Shown: positions 22,146-34,687, counted from the stretch's first letter. The stretch: DNA of 64,000 nt from Cherax quadricarinatus (GCF_038502225.1 NC_091391.1:6577893-6641892); one strand, 5' to 3'. A program made the numbers and translations. Notes: generated from the letters alone by a model not told the origin.

Positions 22146-23224
22146 AATATCTTAATTATGTTTAGGGGAGAATGATTATGTCAAAACGGCTGTGCGAAGA
22201 AGCCCCTTAACTTTTTCTAACGTAACCCATGGCAACAAGGATCTAAAATAATGACTGCTCACTTAGCACAGATCCCAAGGCAAGTGAAAATACAGACTTA
22301 TTAAAGTGGAACCTCCACTTTAGTGAAACTAAATGAAAAATAAAGAAATTTATATGAGATTTACAACTACGAGAAGGTTAGAAAAATAAATGCAACTAAA
22401 TGCTTGAATTGCTGAGGAAAGATAAACTGAGTAATAGAGAAATTAAGAAAATAATTTTTGCAACTACATAAATACTCAACTAAGACCTTCGCTGGGCCAT
22501 CCTACGGTGTGACAGGTAAAAGAATATAGCAGAAAACGAGGCCAGAAAAACAAAGGAATGACGTACAAGCAGAGACTAAATTAAAAAAATGAATAGCTGA
22601 ATAACATATCAATTTTAAAAACGATAGAATTGTCAATAACCAAAGAAAATATTTTTAAAGAAAGAAAACGCAACACAAAATTGAATTTCATATCATACTT
22701 TAGTCATGGTTTCACCTGCCGAAGGAGGAAATCTAAGGGTGTTCCGAGGAAAGGGTCCATCTTAATAATGAATGATTACATATTAATCATCTCATTGGAA
22801 TCTAAACTCACCCTCCGTCTTAAGAAGGGTTCATCCTGCAAGCAGAAAAACAAAGAATAAAATAAACAACATTCAGGTTGTAATAATGGTGGTAGAATTA
22901 CCGACAATGTTAGGTAAGTAAGAGGACGCGGGACATAGATCAATGTTAAGATGGTATAAGATACAGACACCCCCAACTTACGAACAAGTTACATAAGGCT
23001 GTTTTTATCTTGAGCTGTTCTTAAGTCGTTATTTTGCCATTTTTCTATTGTTACGATTATTATTGATTTTAATATTATCATTATTATTGTTCTGTCTCTG
23101 TGCCATTGTTCGTTGAAAACTTTAAGACAATACTGTACAGTATCAGTAATGTACTGATACTATACAGTCTGTTTGTATGCCTGAATGTTTGTTCATATGC
23201 CCGAACGTTCGTAACTCTAATGTT

Positions 23225-23345
23225 CATTAGTAGGGTAGCGTCTGTACCGACAGGTTGATAAGTAAGACGTGGGCAACAGTTAAGTACCTATTCCAGAATA
23301 AAGATACCTAACTGTGGCACGTCTTACTTACCAATGGGATGTAGG
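23225..23345. repeat. Dispersed repeat fragment (AAGATACCTAACTG type)
   Basis: ACCGACAGGTTGATAAGTAA and AATAAAGATACCTAACTGTG match the palindromic repeat at 44776-44974; here it is also partly inverted (AAGTAAGACGTGGGCAACAG against CACGTCTTACTTACC). Confidence 0.55.
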
Positions 23346-23501
23346 TTATGGCTTGACAAAACTCCTGGAGGGCAAAATGTTGCCATAATAAAATGTCGCA
23401 TTAGATGCACACGTGTCCTTTTACCTCACATTCAGGTTATGGGAAAATATGACAAGGACAGCAAAACTCTTTCACAAGACAAATCAACTTACATAACTTA
23501 C

Positions 23502-23734
23502 CTTTCTAAGCCTCCTAGGCCTCCAGAAACAATCTTAGGGCTTACCTTGGCGACTCTCTCCTCTATCGAAGGCCCCCCTTGCAATAATACAGATTGCAAG
23601 TACTTCTTATCCTTGGCTTTTCTGAAAAATGGATGTTTCAGGAGCTCCGAGGCAGTGGGGCGCTTGGTGGGATCTTTCTGCAGGCAGTCTGTTATCATCT
23701 TTCTTATAGTTTTACCATAGCTCTTGTACTGGTC
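23502..23734 (-). CDS. fray: fray exon 7: end of kinase domain and start of regulatory tail; two possible donors
   Basis: Encodes DQYKSYGKTIRKMITDCLQK, DPTKRPTASELLKHPFFRKA and YLQSVLLQGGPSIEERVAK: the final kinase helices with the conserved RPTA-LL-H-FF motif and the ERxKKV-like start of the PF1 region. Acceptor TTCCAG|GAC. Two strong donors exist: AAG|GTAAGC at 23545 (exon end 23546, 63 codons, phase 0) and AAG|GTAAGT at 23501 (exon end 23502, 14 further residues, phase 2, ending GGLGGLER). The longer form keeps a Gly-rich stretch at the place of RVPGSSG in vertebrates and is preferred. No downstream exon was identified with confidence. Confidence 0.93.
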
Positions 23735-23794
23735 CTGGAATGGAACATAGTAATTGATCACTCTATTAAGACAATTTCAATTATTCAGAAGTGT

Positions 23795-24035
23795 GTGTGT
23801 TGGTTAGGTTAGGTAAGGCTTGTAAGGAAACAGGACAAGTGTTTCCAGTTGTGGGTCTTGGTCATATGAAGACCCACAGCTGGAGCTTTTGGTAGGGTAG
23901 GTTAGGTAAGGTTGGTCAGGGAACAGGACTAGTGTTTCCTGATGCACGTTTTAGTTACATGATGACCCACAGCTGGAACTTTTGGTCATCTGACCAAGGC
24001 CTTCCACTGGCTTACTCCTCCACCACCTTAAAAAT
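23795..24035. repeat. TTAGG-headed dispersed repeat, two copies in tandem
   Basis: Two head-to-tail copies (about 23795-23893 and 23894-24035), each beginning GGTTAGGT(T)AGG and followed by CAGGAAACAGG... and CCACAGCTGGA. Same family as 139-275. Located just upstream of exon 7 in the intron. Confidence 0.7.
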
Positions 24036-24149
24036 TATGGTTATGATTATAAGCATTGTCGTATTTGTAATTACCTACTGGAAGCAAATTTTTGGGCCTG
24101 CCTCTACCTTTCAACTATAAATATAACAAGGAGCAAATTTGCGTTAATC

Positions 24150-24780
24150 AGTTGATTGAAGAAATGATAGACAAAAAGTCATAATACCATGACTGGAATA
24201 ATACACAAATACATAAACTTATGATGACGTTTCGGTCTGACATGGACCACTGACCAGTCACACTAACACATGAAGGTAAGGGAACCAGTGGATATATAAG
24301 AGGACAGGGAGAGGACAAAGAGAGAAGGAAGAATGAAGTGGAGATGATCATAGTAGTAGTAGGTAGGGGGAGTAATGGTAGTGGCACAACAGATAGACAG
24401 TGGAGTGAATTGAGGCAATAGTAGCAGTAGTATTATCATAGTATAATAGTAGTAATAGAGTAATAGTGTAGTAGAAGTAGTATTAAAGTAGTAGTAGTAT
24501 TATAGTAGTAGTATAATAGTATAGCAGTAGTATAATCATACAGTAGCAGTAGTAAAGATAATACAAAGGGACAGAAAGAAGAGAAGAAGGCAGTATATAT
24601 AGGCCAGGTCTGCTGGCCTATTTATATTGTCTCCTTCTTTCCTTTCTGTTAGTGTGACTTTGTAAATGGTCCAAGTTGGACCGAAATGTCGTCGTAAGCT
24701 CCTCTCTCCTATGTGCGGGTTATCTGTGTATTGTTCCAGTCAGGGTGTTGTGTCTTTTTGTTATTCTTCCTGTTCCATCA
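24150..24780. repeat. Composite GAAAC-type repeat with TAG-rich microsatellite
   Basis: 24165-24300 carries the family in reverse (AAGTCATAATACCATGACTGG, GACGTTTCGGTCTGAC) and 24640-24770 carries it forward (GGTCCAAGTTGGACCGAAA, TGTGCGGGTTATCTGTG). They flank 24345-24560, rich in GTAGTAGTA/TAATAG runs. Confidence 0.65.
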
Positions 24781-24900
24781 TAAACCTCATCCTGGTACAA
24801 CCTTGTTCTTCAGTCTAGTTGGCAGAATGTTAATCAGAATTCACACAGTAACACAGATTAATGCCTTCGCAAGTGAAGTCAGTTAACCTCTTTAATGTAC

Positions 24901-25062
24901 CTTTTCTTCAGCACCTGTTTCCAGAGTGGGTGGATCATTCTGTAGTGTGAGCATGAGGACTTTCATGGGTGGGTACTTGTGGTAGGGTGCTGTCCCCGTT
25001 ACCATCTCTATCGCAGTGATGCCAAACGACCAAATATCAGCCTTGAAATCATACCCCGAGAC
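24901..25062 (-). CDS. fray: fray exon 6: post-APE region, helix F-G
   Basis: 162 bp, 54 codons, phase 0 at both ends. Reads [20 protein letters not shown], then [16 protein letters not shown] and [13 protein letters not shown], ending [14 protein letters not shown] (helix F Asp) and [17 protein letters not shown] are diagnostic for the OSR1/SPAK group. Acceptor TTCCAG|GTC is above 25062 and donor AAG|GTACATT at 24900. It is joined to exon 7 by a short 1.17-kb intron, the smallest found. Confidence 0.96.
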
Positions 25063-25144
25063 CTGGAACATTCAAAATCGTGATTTGAAACAATTATTCT
25101 CCACCCAATTTAAAGGGTGACTCAAATAAGAACTTCATAAAGTT

Positions 25145-25263
25145 TTTCTTTTTAAATTTAGTAATGTATACAGGAGAAGGGGTTACTAGCCCCTTTCTCT
25201 TGGCACTGTAGTCACCTCTTACGACACGCATGGCTTACGGAGGAAGAATTCTTCTCCACTTCC
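25145..25263 (-). mobile_element. RTE-tailed SINE-like element (GGAGAAGGGGTTACTAGCCCC), fragment
   Basis: Minus-strand fragment of the about 0.45-kb family best seen at 39252-39690. Contains TTAGTAATGTATACAGGAGA and CGACACGCATGGCTTACGG. Abuts the old RTE copy at 25268. Confidence 0.7.
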
Positions 25264-25267
25264 CCAA

Positions 25268-26330
25268 GGAGAAGTTTATAAATTTTTTAACATTAGCTGT
25301 CTCCCACCAAGGCAAGGTGATGCAAAAAAAAAATTTTCACCATCATTCACACTATCACTGTCTTACTAGAGGCATGCCAATACTACAGTTTGGATGCTCC
25401 TTCAAACTGCATTTATCTCCACCCCTCATTCTGAGGGCAGACCTTATATGTCGCACCTCCAGGACTTGAGTCCAGCTACCTGGTTTCCCTGAATTCTTTT
25501 ACAAAATGTTACCGTGCTCACACTCCAATGGCTCAAGTCCCAAAAACCATTTATTTCCACTCACTCCACTCTAACATGCTTACAGGTACCTGCTGAAAGT
25601 AAGCTTCTCACACACAAAACCCCTTTACCCCCTCCCTCCAACCTTTCCTAGGACGACCCCTACCCCACCTTCCCTCCACTGCAGATTTATACACCCTCTA
25701 AGTTATCCCATTTTGTTCCATCCTCTCTAAATGTCCAAACCACCTCAACAACCCCTCCTCAGCCTTCTGGATATTATTTTAAGTAACTCTGCACCACCTC
25801 AACAACCCTTAGCCCTCTGGATCCCGCACCTCCAAGAATTCAACAAATTCTCAGTGACATATAAACATTCATATGCCCCCAAGGACAAAGCATTCCAAGC
25901 AACAAATTCTGTGTATAACATTTATGCCACCATTGCCCTGAGACACATCTCCACTGACTCCAGCCTCCTCCTTGCTGAAACATGCCCAACCCATGCTTCA
26001 CACCCATGTAAGAGTGTTGGTACTACAATACTCTCATACATTTCCTTTTTGCCTCTATGGATAATTTTCTTTGTCTCCACACTCCTTGGTGCACCACACA
26101 CCTTTTTACCCCTATCAATTCTATGATTCGCTTCACCTTTCACAGACACATCTGCTGACATGTCCACTCCCAAATATCTGAATACATTCACTTGTTCCAT
26201 ACTCCCTCCCTCCAATCTGATATCCAATCTTTCATCATTTAACCCATTCATTACCCTCATCATCTTGCTCTTTCCTATGTTCACTTTAAATTTCTTTCTT
26301 TTATATACCTTCCCAAATTTGTCCACCAGA
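25268..26330 (-). mobile_element. Old diverged RTE 3' copy
   Basis: Minus-strand remnant from tail (GTCTCCCACCAAGGCAAGG) through 3' UTR to the RT thumb (25922-26326 reads KFGKVYKRKKFKVNIGKSK, YLGVDMSAD, LLHGCEAWV). A local duplication of the PPQQP-like segment is seen near 25730-25830. It has frameshifts. The copy ends where the plus-strand young RTE begins, giving a tail-out, head-to-head pair. Confidence 0.85.
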
Positions 26331-29300
26331 GTTCAAACTTTGGGACAATACAACTCTACTACTGCTTTCGTGAAGATAAAAATGCAATGGGATTGAATGT
26401 GCGTGGATGTAGTGCGGATGACAACAAACAGATGATTGCTGATGTTATGAATGAAAAGAAGTTGGATGTCCTGGCCCTAAGCGAAACAAAGCTGAAAGGG
26501 GTAGGGGAGTTTCGGTGGGGGGAAATAAATGGGATTAAATCTGGAGTATCTGAGAGAGTTAGAGCTAAGGAAGGGGTAGCAGTAATGTTGAAGGATCAGT
26601 TATGGAAGGAGAAAAGAGAATGTGAATGTGTAAATTCAAGGATTATGTGGATTAAAGTAAAGGTTGGATGCGAGAAGTGGGTCATAATAAGCGTGTATGC
26701 ACCTGGAGAAGAGAGGAATGTAGAGGAGAGAGAGAGATTTTGGGAGATGTTAAGTGAATATATAGGAACCTTTGAACCAAGTGAGAGAGTAATTGTGGTG
26801 GGGGACCTGAATGCTAAAGTAGGAGAAACTTTTAGAGAGGGTGTGGTAGGTAAGTTTGGGGTGCCAGGTGTAAATGATAATGGGAGCCCTTTGACTGAAC
26901 TTTGTATAGAAAGGGGTTTAGTTATAGGTAATACATATTTTAAGAAAAAGAGGATAAATAAGTATACAAGATATGATGTAGGGCGAAATGACAGTAGTTT
27001 GTTGGATTATGTATTGGTAGATAAAAGACTGTTGAGTAGACTTCAGGATGAACATGTTTATAGAGGGGCCACAGATATATCAGATCACTTTCTAGTTGTA
27101 GCTACACTGAGAGTAAAAGGTAGATGGGATACAAGGAGAATAGAAGCATCAGGGAAGAGAGAGGTGAAGATTTATCAACTAAAAGAGGAGGCAGTTAGGG
27201 TAAGATATAAACAGCTATTGGAGGACAGATGGGCTAATGAGAGCATAGGCAATGGGGTCGAAGAGGTATGAGGTAGGTTTAAAAATGTAGTGTTAGTGTG
27301 TTCAGCAGAAGTTTGTGGTTACAGGAACGTGGGTGTGGGAGGGAAGAGAAGCGACTGGTGGAATGATGATGTGAAGAGAGTAGTAAGGGAGAAAAAGTTA
27401 GCATATGAGAAGTTTTTACAAAGTAGAAGTGATGCAAGGAGGGAAGAGTATATGGAGAAAAAGAGAGAGGTTAAGAGAGTGGTGAAGCAATGTAAAAAGA
27501 GAGCAAATGAGAGAGTGGGTGAGATGTTATCAACAAATTTTGTTGAAAATAAGAAAAAGTTTTGGAGTGAGATTAACAAGTTAAGGAAGCCTAGAGAACA
27601 AATGGATTTGTCAGTTAAAAATAGGAGAAGAGAGTTATTAAAAGGAGAGTTAGAGGTATTGGGAAGATGGAGGGAATATTTTGAGGAATTGTTAAATGTT
27701 GATGAAGATAGGGAAGCTGTGATTTCGTGTATAGGGCAAGGAGGAATAACATCTTGTAGGAGTGAGGAAGAGCCAGTTGTGAGTGTGGGGGAAGTTCGTG
27801 AGGCAGTAGGTAAAATGAAAGGGGGTAAGGCAGCCGGGATTGATGGGATAAAGATAGAAATGTTAAAAGCAGGTGGGGATATAGTTTTGGAGTGGTTGGT
27901 GCAATTATTTAATAAATGTATGGAAGAGGGTAAGGTACCTAGGGATTGGCAGAGAGCATGCATAGTTCCTTTGTATAAAGGCAAAGGGGACAAAAGAGAG
28001 TGCAAAAATTATAGGGGGATAAGTCTGTTGAGTATACCTGGTAAAGTGTATGGTAGAGTTATTATTGAAAGAATTAAAATTAAGATGGAGAATAGGATAG
28101 CAGATGAACAAGGAGGCTTTAGGAAAGGTAGGGGGTGTGTGGACCAGGTGTTTACAGTGAAACATATAAGTGAACAGTATTTAGATAAGGCTAAAGAGGT
28201 CTTTGTGGCATTTATGGATTTGGAAAAGGCGTATGACAGGGTGGATAGGGGGGCAATGTGGCAGATGTTGCAGGTGTATGGTGTAAGAGGTAGGTTACTG
28301 AAAGCAGTGAAGAGTTTTTACGAGGATAGTGAGGCTCAAGTTAGAGTACATAGGAAAGAGGGAAATTATTTCCCAGTAAAAGTAGGCCTTAGACAAGGAT
28401 GTGTGATGTTACCGTGGTTGTTTAATATATTTATAGATGGGGTTGTAAGAGAAGTAAATGCGAGGGTCTTGACAAGAGGCGTGGAGTTAAAAGATAAAGA
28501 ATCGCACATAAAGTGGGAGTTGTCACAGTTGCTCTTTGCTGATGACACTGTGCTCTTGGGAGATTCTGAAGAGAAGTTGCAGAGATTGGTGGATGAATTT
28601 GGTAGGGTGTGCAAGAGAAGAAAATTAAAAGTGAATACAGGAAAGAGTAAGGTTATGAGGATAACAAAAATATTAGGTGATGAAAGATTGGATATCAGAT
28701 TGGAGGGAGAGAGTATGGAGGAGGTGAATGTATTCAGATATTTGGGAGTGGACGTGTCAGCGGATGGGTCTATGAAGGATGAGGTGAATCATAAAATTGA
28801 TGAGGGGAAAAGGGTGAGTGGTGCACTTAGGAGTCTGTGGAGACAAAGAACTTTGTCCTTGGAGGCAAAGAGGGGAATGTATGAGAGTATAGTTTTACCA
28901 ACACTCTTATATGGGTGTGAAGCATGGGTGATGAATGTTGCAGCGAGGAGAAGGCTGGAGGCAGTGGAGATGTCATGTCTGAGGGCAATGTGTGGTGTGA
29001 ATATAATGCAGAGAATTCGTAGTTTGGAAGTTAGGAGGAGGTGCGGGATTAGGGCTGAGGAAGGGTTGTTGAGGTGGTTCGGTCATGTAGAGAGAATAGA
29101 GCGAAACAGAATGACTTCAAGAGTGTATTAGTCTGTAGTGGAAGGAAGGCGGGGTAGGGGTCGGCCTAGGAAAGGTTGGAGGGAGGGGGTAAAGGAGGTT
29201 TTGTGTGCGAGGGGCTTGGACTTCCAGCAGGCGTGCGTGAGTGTGTTTGACAGGAGTGAATGGAGACGAATGGTTTTTAATACTTGACGTGCTGTTGGAG

Positions 29301-29550
29301 TGTGAGCAAAGTAACATTTATGAAGGGGTTCAGGGAAACCGGCAGGCCGGACTCGAGTCCTGGAGATGGGAAGTACAGTGCCTGCACTCTGAAGGAGGGG
29401 TGTTAATGTTGCAGTTTAAAAACTGTAGTGTAAAGCACCCTTCTGGCAAGACAGTGATGGAGTGAATGATGGTGAAAGTTTTTCTTTTTCGGGCCACCCT
29501 GCCTTGGTGGGAATCGGCCAGTGTGCTAATAAAATAAATAAAAATGCAAT
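26331..29550 (+). mobile_element. RTE copy E, nearly full length
   Basis: Young-family element of about 3.2 kb: short 5' leader, endonuclease, RT, C-terminal domain, 3' UTR and an ATAAAATAAATAAA tail. It contains the N-terminus (MGLNVRGCSADDNKQMI) missing from the 46-kb copy, so together they show the full protein. Two nonsense changes and an in-frame 18-bp deletion silence it. Confidence 0.93.
26387..29287 (+). pseudogene. RTE endonuclease-reverse transcriptase, two stop codons
   Basis: One continuous frame. Endonuclease motifs: LALSETKLKG (metal-binding Glu), SVYAPGEER, VVGDLNAKVG (Asp/Asn) and ISDHFLVVATL (SDH). RT motifs: KAAGIDGIKIEML, NYRGISLLSIPGKVY, FMDLEKAYDRV, LRQGCVMLPWLFN (L for S), LLFADDTVLLG. 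Stops: TGA at 27269-27271 where the 46-kb copy has TGG, and TAG at 29129-29131 where it has CAG. About 18 bp (residues TKTVVQ) are deleted near 29050. Dead copy, otherwise barely decayed. Confidence 0.93.
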
Positions 29551-30500
29551 GCATAAAATTTTTACTACACAAGGAATGAAAGTTTCTGTTAAGAGGCCAG
29601 AAAAGCACCTTAACTGCAACCTGAAAGCAAGGAACCTCTCGTAAGAGGATGAACTGAGGGCACTGAATTTGCACTCTCTGGAAGGACCTAAAATTAGTGG
29701 AAGATACGATAAAAGTGTACAAGTGGAAAACAGAAATAAAGTGGATGTAACATGTTAAATATATCTAGCTACTTCATTATTCTAATAATCATGGATAGTA
29801 GTAAGCCAGTAAAGGTTATGGAGCACTAAATGATGGCTGCGAGAGAAGACAAGTGGAAGTGTTGAGGGAAGGACACCAGATGTAGGAAGGGTCACAGTTA
29901 ATGAAATCATACCAAATTGGTGCTAGTTAATTGGTCAGCATTAAGTGGTACCAAACTGGTGCTAATTGTGAACTCAAGTCAATATTAGCTGGTACCAAAT
30001 TGGCATTAGTTGTGAAATCAGTCAATCAGTCAGTCAGCATTAAGTAAGACAGTCAAAGAATATCATGGACCAAGGCAGCACATCAGTGTCAAGAAAAAAT
30101 CTTCAGGTTTAAAGGGGAAGGGGGGGGTTATCTCTCAGCCCTCAGCCTTGAGGGGCTTAGTCCTCTCAGAAGGGGCTAAGTGAACTCTACCAATCAGGGC
30201 ACTGAAGAAAGTATCTGAAATGAAGTCTGAAAGCACTCTGAAGAACACAAGTCCTTTCATCAAGTCCATTTATCTTTATATATGACAGCACGTGCAGTAA
30301 CTTCAGCCATACACAATACAATATAGTTCTAAGAGGTACATTAAAGACTATGCATCAAAATACTGGAGATCTAAACCATGAAAACAATGACACATCAAAA
30401 ACAGAACACAAGACAAAATATGGAGAACAGTTTAAGTAAAAAGCTATAAAGCAAATTATAAAGTGTAAAGTATCCCACTTTAGAACACTGTCAACAATTA
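29551..30500. other. Intron sequence with a short GGTACCAAAYTGG tandem
   Basis: 29905-30045 holds three diverged copies of about 50 bp around GGTACCAAATTGG and TCAGCATTAAG. The rest shows no gene or recognised repeat. Confidence 0.45.
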
Positions 30501-30524
30501 CAACCAGAAATAAAAAAATACTGC

Positions 30525-30645
30525 AAGGGGCTAGTAAACCTCTCTCCTGTATAAATTACTAAATTTTAAAAGAAACTTTCGTCTTTCTTTTTAGGTCACC
30601 CTGCCATGGTCGGACATGGCTGGTTTGCTGAAAAAATAAATAAGG
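30525..30645 (+). mobile_element. RTE-tailed SINE-like element, 3' fragment
   Basis: GTATAAATTACTAAATTTTA, then a diverged tail TTTTTAGGTCACCCTGCC and A-rich end. Same family as 39252-39690. Confidence 0.7.
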
Positions 30646-30767
30646 GTGTGTAAATAACTGCAGGCCTACGAGAGTAATCTGAATAAACCAATTCAGGAAT
30701 CACCTTATCAAACAGACTGCGAAGATTTTACCGACTTAAAAGAACTTAGGCATAAATAAATTAGGTA

Positions 30768-32570
30768 CAGGAAGGCCCCACTTATGCGGCTGGTTAGATT
30801 CCAGGCTACCGCCGTAAAGTGGAACACCCTTTTTTTCCACTTACAAATGCATACAAACACTAGATAACAAGTTTACACTAACATATATTAAGTTAGCAAT
30901 AGAACCAGGCATCGAAAAACAATAAAAAAGTACAATACACACATAGTGCACTCATTACTTACCTTAAAATATTTATAGTCTTAATCTAGGGTGAGACAAG
31001 TAGTATTTATTGTAAGAAATCAAGTGTGGTATGTATGGTAGTCAGCCAGGCTACCATACCAGGCCACCCCACCCACACATACTATTCTATGATATTTAAG
31101 CATCCCAGAGCGATAAAATGTATATACAGTTCACTCATTACTTACCTTAAAATATAGGGCGAGATGAGTAGTATTTATTGTAAAAAATCAAGTGTGGTAT
31201 GTATGGTAGTCAGCCGGGCTACCATACCAGGCCAACCCACCTACACATAATATTCTATTACATTTAAGCATCCCAGAGCGATAAAATGTATATACAGTTC
31301 ACTCATTACTTACCTTAAAATATTTGTAGTTTTAATGTAGGGTCAGGAGTAAGTAAATGAGATAAAACGAATAAATGAGAGAAAGAATGAGTGCATGAGA
31401 GAGGACAGGCGCAGAGTTATGTAAACAAACCAGGAGAAGGTAAGTTTTGTAAACAAACAAAGTGTACACGTCTGGTTTGTGTACAAGTTACATTGTGTAC
31501 AGGTTGTCTCTACATTGATACGGTAGAATAAATAAAGAAGAACACTCCCATTCTCATGTAACATCATTTTGAGAAGAAATGATGCTCTGAGTGAAGGCAA
31601 TGGTAATAAGTCACTCTGACTTTTTTGGGTTATCCTAAGTTCTCTACACATATGTTGTTATGTATGATAATCTATGTAACTGTATTTGTGTATACCTGAA
31701 TAAACTTACATACATACAAAAGGAATAATTTTCTACAGTTACCCCCAGTAACACATTTTCTCTTATGTTAGATTAGAGAAAATGTTATTCTTGGCATCAC
31801 TTGTACAAGTTATCTGGTTACCACATCTCATATTTATGTTTATTTATTCTATTGTAGGGTGTATTTATCATCTTTTTATGTTATGTATCGTGTTTATTAT
31901 ATAATTTTGAAAAAAATATCATGGATGGATTAATGAAAATGTGTATATTAAAGTAATATACAACATTTAATGAGACTCGGTGATTATTATTATTATTATT
32001 AGCATTTCTAATATGGCGTCACTTGTGCAAGTCGTCTGCTACCACATTTCATATTTATGTTTATTTATTCTATTGTGGGGTGTATTTATCATCTTTTTAT
32101 GTTATGTATCGTGTTTATTATATAATTTTGAAAAAATATCATAGATGGATTAATGAAAATGTGTATTTAACGTAATATACGACATTTAAATGAGACTCGA
32201 TGATTATTATCATCATTACTAATATGACGTCTGGAGACATAAGACACTCTTACTGATTTTAATGTGTACCTACATGCCAGCACGGTATGTAAGTTTATTT
32301 AAGTACAGGTATACATAAGTATAATTATCAGAGTATATATAAAATATGAAATAACTTTTAAAAACATTTGAAATTTTGGAGTTTCCAGACAAAATGGAGA
32401 GACTTAGAGCTTACTGAGCTCACGAAGAATGTAAACAAACAAGGTGGAGCGCGGTGACCGTATTAGAAAGTCAGGTGGGGGGAGCCGTATAGCGAGTTTT
32501 GGTCATAATTTGAAATGACCATATTAGCGGAACGCCGTAAAGTGAAACGCCGTAAAGCGGGGCCTTCCTG
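30768..32570. mobile_element. 1.8-kb non-autonomous TIR transposon (CAGGAAGGCCCC ends), TA flanks
   Basis: Left CAGGAAGGCCCCACTTATGC and right GCGGGGCCTTCCTG are inverted; TA at 30766-30767 and 32571-32572. The interior has two direct duplications: about 30930-31100 against 31110-31290, and about 31840-31960 against 32040-32170. No transposase frame. Fragments of this family lie at 8165, 9690 and 56029. Confidence 0.85.
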
Positions 32571-32597
32571 TATAAATAAATTTATTATTATTATTAT

Positions 32598-33298
32598 TAA
32601 CACACTGGCCGATTCCCACCAAGGCAGGGTGGCCCGAAAAAGAAAAACTTTCATCATTCACTCCATCACTGTCTTGCCAGAAGGGTGCTTTACACTACAG
32701 TTTTTAAACTGCAACATTAACACCCCTCCTTCAGAGTGCAGGCACTGTACTTCCCATCTCCAGGACTCAAGTCCGGCCTACCGGTTTCCCTGACCCCTTC
32801 ATAAATGTTACTTTGCTCACACTCCAACAGCACGTCAAGTATTAAAAACCATTTGTCTCCATTCACTCCTATCAAACACGCTCACGCATGCCTGCTGGAA
32901 GTCCAAGCCCCTCGCACACAAAACCTCCTTTACCCCCTCCCTCCAACCTTTCCTAGGCCAACCCCTACCCCGCCTTCCTTCCACTACAGACTGATACACT
33001 CTTGAAGTCACTCTGTTTCGCTCCATTCTCTCTACATGTCCGAACCACCTCAACAACCCTTCCTCAGCCCTCTGGACAACAGTTTTGGTAATCCCGCACC
33101 TCCTCCTAACTTCCAAACTACGAATTCTCTGCATTATATTCACACCACACATTGCCCTCAGACATGACATCTCCACTGCCTCCAGCCTTCTCCTCGCTGC
33201 AACATTCATCACCCATGCTTCACACCCATATAAGAGCGTTGGTAAAACTATACTCTCATACATTCCCCTCTTTGCCTCCAAGGACAAAATTCTTTGTA
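32598..33298 (-). mobile_element. RTE copy F, 5'-truncated young copy
   Basis: Tail and 3' UTR plus an open frame 32835-33287 for the last 150 residues (MSLEAKRGMYESIVLP to EWRQMVFNT). 5' end at about 33298 abuts an ATAAATAAATTAG stretch that resembles the other tail, TATAAATAAATTT at 32571-32583, a possible target duplication. Confidence 0.9.
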
Positions 33299-33304
33299 TA
33301 AATA

Positions 33305-33420
33305 AATTAGTACATAAATAAATTTTTTAACACATTGGCTGTCTCCCACTTAGGCAGTGTGACCCAAAAAAGAAACTTTCACCATCATTCACACTACCAC
33401 TGTCTTGCCAGAGATGTGCA
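33305..33420 (-). mobile_element. Degraded RTE-type 3' tail
   Basis: AATTTTTTAACACATTGGCT, CCCACTTAGGCAGTGTGACC and CACTGTCTTGCCAGAG identify an old minus-strand tail directly beside copy F. Confidence 0.65.
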
Positions 33421-33597
33421 GATATAAGAGAAATCAAGCACAGTCATTCACTTAATATACAATGTTTCTAAAGATTTTAAACATTTAAATTATTTACAAA
33501 TATAGCTAAGGAAAATCCTTTAAAAAAAGTTAGCTAACATTGTAAAATGTATTAAAGGTCAATATTTAAGGATATATTCCAGGTATCCAGTCCTTAC

Positions 33598-33763
33598 TTG
33601 CTCCATGACCTCTGGTGCCATCCAGCAAGGGGTGCCAACAAAGGTATGCCGCGACTTTTGCCGCGACAAATCACCACCAGTTGACAGCCAGGCACTTACA
33701 CCGAAATCAGCGATCTGTACAACACCGTCCTCACCTAACAATATATTACCGGCTTTGATGTCT
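33598..33763 (-). CDS. fray: fray exon 5: catalytic loop, DFG and activation segment
   Basis: 166 bp. Contains the catalytic loop RDIKAGN (catalytic Asp and the Lys of STE20 kinases), [15 protein letters not shown] with the Mg-binding DFG, and the activation segment [19 protein letters not shown]. The Thr in HTFVG corresponds to the WNK-phosphorylated T-loop Thr (human OSR1 T185, established). Acceptor TTTTCAG is at 33764-33770 and donor CAA|GTAAGG at 33597. All catalytic residues are intact, so this is a functional exon rather than a pseudogene remnant. Confidence 0.97.
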
Positions 33764-34001
33764 CTGAAAATATTAAATGCCTGTATTAATTCCATAAACA
33801 ATGTTCAGTTTGTGGAGAAAGACACTTGTGTACAGTTCAAGACATTAGAGGAGCTGTTTCACCACTCAACTCACAATTTGCAGGAAATGCTCAGCATAAC
33901 AAGGGGCTTTCTATATAGCAGTATGTCACTGATGTCAGTTATGGTCTGTATAACTTGTACATGTACTGGTAGAAATATTTCTACATGTACAAGGTATACA
34001 A

Positions 34002-34484
<483 letters not shown>

Positions 34485-34687
34485 ATCACCATCATACCAT
34501 TTTTCAAAATCCAGTTTCCTTAACCTCTAACACTGTGTACTATGGTAAAAATGCTACAGTAATGACAATATAGTAATTTACAATTTAACTTTAAATCACA
34601 GAACAGTCTTAAGTAGTGTCTAAGCATTAGGATCAGTCTGCCCGAAATGCTCAGGCATGCTAGTGGCTTTTTTTGTGTTTAACGGTA

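Noticed and set aside
22812..22835. Possible 24-bp micro-exon of fray (DEPFLRRR) with TTGCAG and GTGAGT
   Set aside because: Splice signals are good, but the sequence is too short, not recognisable in the family, and fits only the shorter exon 7 donor. A nearby similar stretch at 22720-22760 lacks an acceptor.
25000..33800. Two separate kinase genes
   Set aside because: Exon phases and the order of kinase subdomains join all seven exons into one gene, with no subdomain repeated.
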